NCBI GenBank assembly: GCA_003013855.2
Contig: ML058586.1
Coordinates: 2,780,196 to 2,844,195, forward strand
Reading direction: 5' to 3'
DNA length: 64,000 nt
DNA from: Liriodendron chinense
Lineage: Eukaryota; Streptophyta; Magnoliopsida; Magnoliales; Magnoliaceae
Position 1 is the first letter of the stretch. Each line of letters begins with the position of its first letter. The notes under the pieces are model-generated. The model saw nothing but the letters and a program-made list of their open reading frames with translations. It was not told the DNA's origin and did not search any database. The position numbers were made by a program, and so were the translations under genes. Shown one piece after another: positions 13,209 through 20,720 of the stretch.

Positions 13209-15340
13209 CCAAGCACTAAAATTTGTTAAAATACTTTGGTAGAGTATGGCGCTCAATGCACTTGCATTATTTCATTAACCAGGCCCACCTTGATGTATAT
13301 GTTGTATATACATGCTGTCCTTCAGTTTTTCTAGTTCATTTTAGGGCATGGTCCCTAAAGTGAACCAGATCCAAATCTCAAGTGGACCACACAGTAAGGA
13401 TTGAATGCCCATAGTAAAAAACTTCCTAGGGCCGACTGTAATGTTTATTTGCCATCGAACCTGTTGATAAGGTCACATAGACCTAGATGAAGGGAAAACA
13501 CAAATAGCAGCTTGGTCCAAAACTTTATTGTGTGGTCCACCTGAGATTTGAATCTACCTAATTTTGTGGACCATGCCCTAAAGTGAGTTGGCAAAATGGA
13601 TGGATGGCACGGATATACAACACATACATTGAGGTGGACCCCACATTCAAGGACCTCACCCGCTAGTGGTCCACCTCTGCCTCATTTTTGGGACCATGAC
13701 TTGAAATGAGTTGGCAAAACAAATCAACAACATGGATATACAACACATACATCAAAGTGGGCCCCATGTTCACGGCCTCACCACTAGTGGGCCTCACCCA
13801 CTAGTGGTCCACCTGAGATTTGAATCTGCCTCTTTTTTGGACCATGCCCTAAAATGAGTTGGCAAAACAGATGGACAACATAGATATATCACACATACAT
13901 TGAGGTGGGGCCCACGTATAGGGCCCTAAAAAAATTGTACATGAGGTATATATTAACTCAAAATTAACCAATTAAATTATGGGTTCATTGTTGCTAAGTC
14001 ATCCTAAAATCAAATTGTTTTAATGATTTTAACCGTTAATTTGCAAACAGTTGTTTTTCTAAATAGTACCATTTGATATTTTTCATTCTTCAACATCCAA
14101 TAAATGTCCACCCGATCCATTAGTGGCATAAAGTGCCAATAGAATGCATGAACTTGAGGTTGATTTAGGACATTGAGTGGTCTACCGAATCAACAACTAG
14201 GGCTGTAAATGGTCGGGTTCGGGGCGGGTTTAGCCAAAACCAGACCCGCCCATTTACTAAACGGGTCTGGGTCCAAATTTTAGACCCAGACCCTTTTACT
14301 AAATGGGCGGGTCCGGGTCGGGTCCGAGTCAGCCCATCAGACCCATTTATAAATGGGTCCGGGTCTGGTAGAGGGAGATCCACCCAGACCCATTTATAAA
14401 TGGGCCGGGTCTAATGGGTCCGGGTCTGGATCAAGTATGCAAGCATTTTACAAGGCTTAAAATCGGGTCTGGACGGGTCTGGGCTAGACGGGTTCCTTGT
14501 AACATAGACCAAACCCGCCCACTTACTAAATGGGTTTGGGTCGGGTCGGGTCGGGTCGGGTCGGGCCTAATATAAAGGAAACCGGACCCAAACACGTTTA
14601 ACAAATGGGTCTATTCTTGGACCCAGACCCGTACCATTTAACAAATGGGTCGGGTCTGGGTCGGGTCTAAATGGGTCGGGTCTGGGTACCCCATCGGGTC
14701 CACTGACCCATTTACCGCCCTATCAACAACACTATTCACTCGAATTTAATTCCAATTTTTTCTTAAGATTTATTGGGGGGAAATGATATCAAATATTAGG
14801 TATAGGAATTACATAATAGGACAAAAAAATTCACTAGACTTGTATGTTAAAATGAATGTACGCGAGCCACGAGGTATGTAATACACCAATACAATAAATA
14901 ATAGTAAAACCTGCAAACGTAAGATGTTTTGGTGTTTCATTCATTGTAATATATTTATCATTGATATTATATAGTTAGAAAATTAAATATAGAGGTTAAT
15001 CCCAGGTTGTCAGGTTCATGAATTCATCAGATAGCCTAATACAACATTCTCACCAAAGAGTGGACCGTTTCAAAAAAAAAAAGAATGCATATTTGGAATA
15101 TTTACATTTTTCTGAATTTTCTAGCTATTTTTTCAAAAAAGTTCAAGAAAAAAAGCAATAGATACAAGTGCATAAAGGCCCATATCGACCATTATGCCGA
15201 AGTACGGCCACCGTTAACGATACGGAACAACCTTGCTATGAACAATATGCAATGGCATAACTTCCCAACGGTCAGAAATATAACTGCTGAGACTTTTTTA
15301 TACTTCATCTCAATTTTTGCACTCCCAACCCCTATTTCAC

Positions 15341-15383
<43 letters not shown>

Positions 15384-17390
15384 ATACTCTCATTTCTTAA
15401 TCTCTCTAGTCTCTTAACTCTCTTACATTTTTTAGCATATGCAATCATTTGAGCAGTTGTTAGTTCATTTGTTATAGTTTAATAAAACTATGGGGAAAAA
15501 AAAAACACAATTCCCTACACTTGTAGTACTTTTACATTTTTTTCATATTTTTTATTTTTCCTTAAATTTTTCATTGGAGTTGTGCAGTGGCTTATGTGAT
15601 TATGTCATCGCATAAGTGCACAATCCCCTTAGGTTGCACGGGATTGCTTATGCCATTTACCAACATTGATAAATGATGGTTCAAGAAAGACGGTGGCTAA
15701 AGCAGATTTATATTGAACGTTAGCTCGAATGATTGGGCTCAGAGGATCCAACGATCTACACCATCTTGCGACCTTTGCAAGAGCTGAAGATGGACGGTGA
15801 GGTTCGCTTAACCACTATAGGAGCAGAGAGGGTCTTATCACCCCTCTAAATCTACAGTTAAGATGGCCCCCGGATTGCGATCAATGGCCTAGATCGTCCA
15901 TGGGGTGAGGCAAAATGGACAATGAGTATTGAACCTTCCTTTACTACTATCGTCTCCACGATGTGGGATAGTACGAGGGATCCCTCCCCTTTTTATAAGG
16001 GAGGAATCGGGAGAGTTTTGATGAGGTAGGGGTTATCTCCATCTCATCTAGTCTCTCCCTATTCTCGATTCGAATCGAGTTTTAATTTTGAATTTAAAAC
16101 TCAATTTCAAAACCTTAAGAGGGAATTTTGAGAAAACGGTTGGAGCAAAAAACATGTGGGACCCACCTGCTAGTGGTTGCCCACAAGTGGGCTCCATGGG
16201 CCCATATCCAACATATATTTCATAGACCATTCATATTTCATAGAGATTTTTTCTTTTCTTTTCTGGCAACTAGACTATTCATAGAGGATCACAAGAAGTA
16301 GCAAACCAGTTGACTGAGAACTAGTAAAATAAAAGCAGAGAAGTTATTTGATATGGCAGACTATGTCAATCAATATGCAGGCCCATAGCCACCATGGCCT
16401 ACACGTCGATCCAAACAGCTCAAGTAGTGGGCCAAACTATAATGAGGCATAGTCCCGAATCGGACTGATCGGATGATACATACCATTATTTTAATGGCAC
16501 TTGGTTGTTGAATTTGATTGTTTGAAATTTTTTAACCATAATTAGATGGACATCAGTCATGCAACCAGGATGATAAGTCATGACCCATCTAGAGTGCGGT
16601 CCATGATTAAAAATAAACCCAACATACGTGACCCAGAAGGAAAGAAAAAAAAACATCGTGAGCAGTTTTAACAGCTGATCGAAATGATGAGGTATGAATG
16701 TATGATTCATAAAAATTCACCATACATTATTACAGTATGAAATCCTATGTGGGGCCCAAGTGAGGCCACCAATGATCAAGAAAAACAATGGGATAGGAGG
16801 AACCAACCATGGATTCCACATTATCCAAAGATAACCATGGACTGGAAAATCACAGCCATACAATTAAGGACATGCAAAGAGTAGAAATGATCTTACCAAA
16901 CATTTCGCAGCCCCTTATTGGAATGGCTGTGATTTTCCGATCAAGGAGACATTGGCGACATGTGCAATCCACGGTGGACCACACATAGCCAGTGGTCCTC
17001 CGTGATTGTATGTGGGCCCACCTGAGAATAACATCAATTGGCATGGGATTTCGTACTGGATCGTAGCTCTCCAAATGATTGCAGAAAAAAAAAGGCTATA
17101 GTAATTCATCAAAAGCAACAAAGTAGACACCATAAGTTCAAAAAAGAGTAGATTTTACGCTACCAGAAGTTCTTATGGACCTCAAAAACCCTAGATTACT
17201 ACAAATGCAAGAAACCATAACAGCATTACCGAATCGAAAGCTTGCAGTAGGGAGAGATGCATGCCTTGTGAGTTTCGATCGATCTCGGGATTGGATTTTG
17301 GACGGAAGATCTGCAGATATGACGGGATCTTCTTCGGGCGGGGAAGGAAAGAGAGGAGGAGAGGAAGGGATGAGAGAGACGGACGGCCAT
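2569..17390 (-). CDS. CPSFL1: chloroplast Sec14-like (CRAL-TRIO) lipid-transfer protein, six exons
   Basis: Spliced CDS on the minus strand: exons 17390-17265, 8693-8541, 8018-7872, 7444-7289, 6277-6155 and 2646-2569. All joins are phase 0 and give 260 residues plus TGA. Residues 1-42 (start MAVRLSHPF, rich in Ser and Arg, no acidic residue before Glu39) look like a plastid transit peptide. Residues 43-93 (KEKLEREH, DDEDTILWFLKDRKF, VEDAVSKLTKAI) match the CRAL-TRIO N-terminal helices. Residues 94-260 form the lipid-binding fold (KWRQEF, TGKAYLHDFLDVNGRPV, EKLCVFLIEKALSKL, GIFDLRGFG, DVFYTYYPKRL, LFVDAPFVFQPIWQ, and RKEYFTEETMPADFR at the end). Length and residues agree with Arabidopsis At5g63060, CPSFL1/PITP7, which binds phosphoinositides and is needed for plastid vesicle formation and normal thylakoids; that role is known from the family and inferred here. 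Intron 1 uses a GC donor, and exon 4 has two possible acceptors 3 bases apart. ATG 17390 was chosen because no in-frame ATG lies upstream before the transit-like sequence. Confidence 0.88.
2943..2968. repeat. (AT)n microsatellite
   Basis: An uninterrupted AT run of 13 units lies inside intron 5 of the Sec14-like gene. Confidence 0.95.
3389..3500 (-). mobile_element. LINE 3' end fragment with trinucleotide tail
   Basis: Plus-strand text holds a (TCA)n-like run (3389-3412) followed by CCAATTAATTGGGGTCGGCT. On the minus strand this reads as a conserved LINE 3' end finishing in (TGATGA)n. Similar ends occur near 3.8 kb and 9.7 kb. A 13-bp direct repeat, TGATATTACAAAG, brackets the tail (3359-3371 and 3410-3422). 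Confidence 0.6.
3790..4950 (-). mobile_element. decayed non-LTR retrotransposon (RTE-like LINE) reverse transcriptase
   Basis: Minus-strand translation in broken frames shows the plant LINE reverse-transcriptase series: KMRKGKAVG, MEVWKIVDKIRV, IIPIYKNK, FMPMRSTIEA, then FIDLEK and, one frame over, AYDRVPSVLVW with the motif-A aspartate, then KDMYEGVV. The conserved 3' end with a TGATGA tail lies at about 3790-3850. Several stops and frameshifts make it non-functional. The stretch 4678-4777 is repeated in diverged form at 4780-4872, an internal tandem duplication of about 100 bp. The RTE assignment is inferred from the tail and motifs. Confidence 0.8.
5215..6095. repeat. low-complexity repeat of GATATC/CGATA words
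   Basis: Both ends are dense in words such as gatattatc, ccgatatt, agcgatacc and atcggcgatatcgat, around a more ordinary AT-rich centre. The composition makes both strands open for 70-120 codons, which explains the open frames here. It ends just before exon 5 of the Sec14-like gene. Confidence 0.55.
6278..7288 (-). other. intron 4 of the Sec14-like gene, with a fold-back repeat
   Basis: The donor is CTTG|GTAATT at 7288 and the acceptor is TGGCAG|ATTGAT at 6278. The part 6673-6910 is a small fold-back repeat: 'ataacggtcgttacggaacg' near the left is mirrored by 'gcgaccgttaccgttatgg' near the right. A poly(A) run lies at 6521-6540. Confidence 0.75.
7445..7871 (-). other. intron 3 of the Sec14-like gene
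   Basis: The donor is CCAACA|GTAAGT at 7871. The acceptor is GACAG|CAGAAA, a tandem CAGCAG, so the boundary may be 7445 or 7442. No repeat was recognised inside. Confidence 0.75.
8019..8540 (-). other. intron 2 of the Sec14-like gene
   Basis: The donor is GCTATT|GTATCC at 8540 and the acceptor is TATAAG|AAATGG at 8019. It is AT-rich and nothing else was recognised. Confidence 0.75.
9274..9327. repeat. (GA)n microsatellite
   Basis: About 27 uninterrupted GA units. It produces spurious Ser-Leu open frames on the minus strand. Confidence 0.97.
9666..9755 (-). mobile_element. LINE 3' end fragment
   Basis: Matches the tails near 3.4 and 3.8 kb: a catcatct tail, 'aagcctcatccaattacttg', 'agctacatgaatccttttt', 'ctattccacgctatcaaggg'. 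No reverse-transcriptase sequence is attached, so it is a 5'-truncated copy. Confidence 0.6.
10674..10869 (+). mobile_element. tRNA-derived SINE with CA-rich tail, inside the hairpin arm
   Basis: The body holds 'ggtttgggcaaacgacaagc' (A-box-like region) and 'catgagtttgattccc' (B-box-like), and ends in a (CA)n tail. The same family lies on the minus strand at 36634-36783. It splits the right arm of the hairpin element. Flanks read ACATTCTGTCC (10663-10673) and ACATTCTACCC (10870-10880), a target duplication with two mismatches. Confidence 0.65.
10797..10871. repeat. (CA)n/(CG)n compound microsatellite
   Basis: A CA run with internal CGCGCG and CACGCGCACG interruptions; it forms the tail of the SINE. 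Confidence 0.95.
11077..11587. repeat. 0.5 kb direct repeat, copy 1
   Basis: Starts ttttaataccattttcagct and runs to tcctcacctatcaattcat. It is nearly identical to 12624-13143: about ten substitutions, A-run length changes and one 14-bp tandem gain in copy 2. Copies contain gatacaggtcttatacaccc and catatcatatggcttttggg. No protein was recognised. Confidence 0.85.
11577..11613. repeat. perfect 16-bp inverted repeat (hairpin)
   Basis: tcaattcatctctact at 11577-11592, a 5-base loop, then the exact reverse complement at 11598-11613. It sits at the edge of direct-repeat copy 1; only the left arm start is present beside copy 2. Confidence 0.9.
11614..12623. other. spacer between the two direct repeats
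   Basis: About 1 kb with no gene. A Pu/Py-rich stretch (tttcttttctttttttcc) lies at 12425-12470. 12308-12410 has GATACGGCC and ATATTGCC words related to those in the direct repeats. Confidence 0.4.
12624..13143. repeat. 0.5 kb direct repeat, copy 2
   Basis: Second copy of 11077-11587, in the same orientation. It contains a small tandem gain, 'acgacacaagtgg' twice near 13065-13095, and ends directly at a poly(C)/(CA) microsatellite. Confidence 0.85.
13150..13207. repeat. poly(C) run followed by (CA)n
   Basis: About 21 C, then GCCCCCT, then a CA run of about 15 units. Confidence 0.95.
13285..13922. repeat. fold-back repeat R1, copy c plus two partial right halves
   Basis: 13285-13650 is a full R1: 'ggcccaccttgatgtatatg' at the left is mirrored by 'acatacattgaggtgg' at the right, with 'aacctgttgataaggtcaca' in the middle. 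Two additional right-half fragments follow (to about 13770 and 13922), each repeating cctgagatttgaatct- or catgacttgaaatgag-like words, giving a small local array. Confidence 0.6.
13925..14165. repeat. dispersed repeat R2 copy
   Basis: Shares 'taactcaaaattaacca', 'ccatttgatatttttcatt' and 'aataaatgtccacccgatcc' with the R2 copies near 1.5 kb and 54.0 kb. Confidence 0.5.
14198..14722. mobile_element. non-autonomous hAT-like element with 8-bp target duplication
   Basis: The left end TAGGGCTGTAAATGG is matched by the right end CCATTTACCGCCCTA, a 15-bp terminal inverted repeat with one mismatch. Flanks are identical TCAACAAC at 14190-14197 and 14723-14730, the 8-bp duplication expected of hAT transposition. 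The 525-bp interior is GC-rich and made of GGGTCGGGT and GGGTCTGGGT words. It encodes no transposase. It lies in intron 1 of the Sec14-like gene. Confidence 0.85.
14731..15342. other. intronic AT-rich sequence, no element defined
   Basis: Apart from a short fragment near 15175-15235 with GACCATTATGCC/CCGTTAACGATACGG words, like the repeat at 6673-6910, nothing was recognised. Confidence 0.4.
15343..15382. repeat. (CT)n microsatellite
   Basis: About 20 CT units. Confidence 0.97.
15720..16210. repeat. single-ended copy of the 10.0-11.1 kb hairpin element
   Basis: Shares the arm order: gggctcagaggatccaacg, ctaccacta-type 'accactataggagcagag', 'atcacccctctaaat', 'agttaagatgg', 'atgaggtaggggttatct', 'tttaattttgaatttaaaac'. 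The mirrored second arm is absent. Confidence 0.6.
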
Positions 17391-17549
17391 CGCTTTCTCA
17401 AAATGGTGGGCTTTTTTCCTCTTCACAGGACTGGATTTTCTGGATGGGGAGACGGGGAGTTATTTGATACTCTGCCAGACTATGATCTCCATGTTCGTGC
17501 GCACGCAACTTGTACACGTGTCATACAACCATGCGTTCGAATTAGGTGT
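17391..17549 (-). promoter_or_regulatory. short 5' flank of the Sec14-like gene
   Basis: Only about 160 bases separate the ATG (17390) from the first upstream R1 repeat. No TATA box was recognised. Any promoter must lie in this interval or within the R1 cluster upstream. Confidence 0.35.
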
Positions 17550-19087
17550 TACGGGTAATAACAGCTTAGTGGGTGTTACCCCTACCGTGGGGCCCACATT
17601 AATGATTTTCTGTATATCCACGCCGTCCATCCGTTTTTCCAGACCATTTTAGGATGGGCTACCAAATTTTATGTAGATCCAAATATCAGGTGGACCACAC
17701 CACAGGAAACAGTGGTGATTGAGTGCCTCACCATTAAAACTTCCAAAGGGCCCATCATAACGTTTTATTAATGTTATTTGCAATCCAACCTGTTGATAAT
17801 GTCAATAAGATCTGGTTGAAGCGGAACTAAAAAGATCGGATTGATCCAAAACTTTTGTGGCCCACAAAAAGTTTTTAATGGTTATTCATCACTGTTTCTA
17901 TTAGCATAGTCCACCTGAGACTTGAATCTTGTTATAATTTCGGATCGTGCCCTAAAATGAGATTAAAAAACAGATGGACGGCGTGGATATACAGAAAATA
18001 GATCAAGATAGGCCCACATTGTTAGGGTAATACCCCTAAGCTGTTGCCAGGGTAGGAGCTAATTCGCTCCCCACTGTATACAGTATACCTTTTCCGAAGC
18101 GGATTTGGTGTGTTACCTGTGGTAAAACCTTAGTGGCTTTTACCCTGGCCGCGGGGCTCACTTTGATGATTTTCTGTGTATCTGCACCGTCCATCCATTT
18201 TTCGGTCTCATTTTAGGAAGTGATCCCAAAACTTAAGTATATCCAAATCTTAGGTGGGCCACACCAAAGGAAAAAGTGGTGATTGAACACCCACCATTAA
18301 AAACTTCCTAGTGCCCGAACACCCACAATTAAAGGTTCTATGTGGACATAGATAAAGGGAAAATACAAATATCAGTTTGATCCATAACTTTTGTGGCTTT
18401 AAAAAGTTTTAATAGCCATTTAGAGAATTAGGTGAGACCACAGGCTCGCCTAAGATAATGTGGCCCTTACCTTGTGGTTACAGTGGGGGCCATCTTGATA
18501 TATGTATTATGTATCCACTCTGTCCATCCGTTTTTTTCAGATTATATTAGGGCATTATCCCAAAAAGGAAGCAGAGAAAATTATCAGGTGGACCATACCA
18601 TAAGAAACAGTAGTGATTGACCATCCTACCATTTATCATCAAATCTATTGATAATGTCACAATTGCTTAGATGAAGGGAAAGAACAAATCATCCAAAACT
18701 TCTATGGCACATTAATGGTCAATCACCACTGTTTCCTATGTTATGGTCCACCTGATGATTGGATCTGCTTCCTTTTTAGTATAATCCCCTAAAAGGATAT
18801 GGAAGAAAATGGATGGACGGTGTGGATACATGATACATACATCAAGGTGGGCCCCACGGTAAGGGCCGCACCGTCTTTGGTGAGGCCGGGGTCTCACCTA
18901 ATCCGCTCTCATTCACCACTACTTTCAGTAATGTAGTCCACCTGATAATTGGATCTGCTTAATCTTTGGGATCATCTCTGGAAATAGTCTGAAAAAATGG
19001 ATGAACGGCATGGATATACAATACATTCATCAAGGTGGGCCCTACGCGGTCAGGGTAAGTGTTACCCATGTAGCACCTAATCCGCTC
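17550..19087. repeat. cluster of four R1 fold-back repeats
   Basis: Approximate units: 17550-18076 (full; 'cagcttagtgggtgttaccc' mirrored by 'ggtaatacccctaagctg'), 18094-18423 (left half), 18424-18907 (full; GAATTAGGTGAG mirrored by CTCACCTAATCCGCTC) and 18908-19087 (right half, ending in ACCTAATCCGCTC). All carry the gtggaccaca and aaacagtggtgattga words. The cluster is immediately 5' of the Sec14-like gene. Confidence 0.65.
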
Positions 19088-20042
19088 ACTTTCTCGATGG
19101 GCCGATGGTTTGAAACGACACACCAATGGGATGATCGAGGCCGTCCCTTTTTATCACTTTCGTTTTACCTGAAGCGCAGCTAAGTCCTATTGTGTTTCAA
19201 CCGTCCATTTAAAGGACCCCAATCTAATGTTTCACTAGCATCTGTTTTGGCTTAAGTTTTGACATGGGCCAACCTGTGGTAGGGTCCACAGGCTCGGGCA
19301 AGAAGACATGCGTCAGCCTGTCAGGCAGTGCGCAGGGTAAGATTCAGCCCATGTTGCACATAAGCGTGAAATCCTATCCGTCCATCAGGAGGGTCCTGTC
19401 ATGAAGATGCCTTTGACCCAAAAGTTAGGCTATCACACTCCAAAGGGTGCCATGGTCTCAGAAACAAACGGGTGCCTAAGAGAAACTTGGTCAATTTTTT
19501 CGTGGTTGTCCACTTGTCTTGTAAACTACGGCCCACTTAATTGTGATTTAGGAACGGCTGGGATCTTGCACTCATGTGAACATAATTTCTCTCTATTTTA
19601 CTTATAGCCGTTCATGGCCTTATAGGGCTCAAGTCAGGGCCTTTTGGGCTCGACTGGGGCTACACTCAACTTGGATCAAGGCTCAGCAATAAAGCCTGAG
19701 CTAGTGCCCAACTTAGCTAGTCATCCGCACCAATTTAAGGATGTGTACCTATGCAAATTCTAGGACATCTAAGATTTAGATTTAGATTGGGCTAATTATT
19801 AGACTTATAAGTTACCAAATATATATCATATTATATTTTAAATATTATTATGATAGATTGAGTGACACAATTATACAATCGAATTAGGAAGTCGAAACAA
19901 AACACAGTAGCTCACCCAAGTCAACTACTTATGGGAAGACGAGACAATTTACTCTAAAGCCTTGCTAGTATGCCTCAATGCCATGTCCTGAACCTGGTGT
20001 GGGTCCACCCAAACAAGGACCCACTTATGCGAATTGAAAACC
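19088..20042. other. intergenic, no gene
   Basis: No coding signal. 19610-19760 is a degenerate GGGCTC/GGCTC-word repeat of the kind described at 21330-21860. Confidence 0.4.
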
Positions 20043-20045
20043 TAA

Positions 20046-20251
20046 GGGCCTGTTTGGCCGACGCGTAAAGATGAGTTAATAATAATTATGCATTAGAGAT
20101 CTTAATAGTTGGTTGTCATGATTATTTTTAATCCTCAATAAAAAGAAATTATCATCAGGGTGCATTTGGTTGCATCAATTACTGATCCATCAATCTAATA
20201 TGGTACAAAAATTGGTGATATTTTGTGAATTTGGTCCAGCCAAACACTCCC
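20046..20251. mobile_element. PIF/Harbinger-like (Tourist) MITE with TAA duplication
   Basis: The ends GGGCCTGTTTGGCC and CCAGCCAAACACTCCC form an imperfect terminal inverted repeat flanked by TAA at 20043-20045 and 20252-20254. The AT-rich 206-bp interior has no coding capacity. An internal 'gggtgcatttggttgc' resembles another MITE end, so it may be composite. Confidence 0.65.
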
Positions 20252-20373
20252 TAATACGAAATTAGGATAAACTGAAATGAGGTTAACTCATTTTTACGCC
20301 CTAATCATTCCGTACGTTTTATGTTGAGCATCACACATTTCTCCCTGGGAAAAGGGTTTTGATAGAAAATGGG

Positions 20374-20720
20374 CCCCACGGGACAGCTCCGATGTGGGGT
20401 TGGACGTGGACCTTTAAGCATCTGACCAAATTTGTGTGGGAGCCCAGTGATTTATTTGTTTATCCATGTCATTCATCCCTTTTTCTAATTAACATCATGT
20501 TAAGGTACGGACCCAAACATGAGGCAGATCCAATGCTTACTGAACTACACCAAATAGTAAGCTTGGTTTGCATTAATGCGCATTAAATGCAAGAGTTATC
20601 CATGGTGTTGTCCACTAGAGCATTAATTTTGATTCAATTTTGGGCTCATACCTAAACATGGTCTTAGAAAAAGGATGGACAGCGTGGATATATAGATACA
20701 TCATGGTGGCCTCACATATC
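20374..20720. repeat. fold-back repeat R1 copy
   Basis: The left half ('tatccatgtcattcatcc', 'acccaaacatgaggcagatcc') is mirrored by the right half ('tttgggctcatacc', 'ggacagcgtggatatatag'). The middle is short and divergent. Confidence 0.5.

Larger units (their letters stand above)
8694..17264 (-). other. 8.6 kb intron 1 of the Sec14-like gene
   Basis: The donor is CACAAG|GCATGC at 17264 and the acceptor is TCTGCAG|CTAGTG at 8694. The in-frame join ETHK-LVLEVKEKL supports it. It contains a 1.1 kb hairpin element, a SINE, a recent 0.5 kb direct duplication, R1 and R2 copies, a hAT-like element and several microsatellites, listed separately. No other gene was found inside. The stretch 16215-17260 shows nothing beyond degenerate repeat words. 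Confidence 0.75.

Noticed and set aside
17138..17401. Other minus-strand frame over exon 1 (starts MRKRWPSVSL)
   Set aside because: Joining it to exon 2 breaks the Sec14 frame. The frame starting MAVRLSHPF gives an uninterrupted join.
17175..17558. 127-codon plus-strand frame
   Set aside because: Antisense to exon 1 of the Sec14-like gene; it reflects the GC-rich transit-peptide exon.
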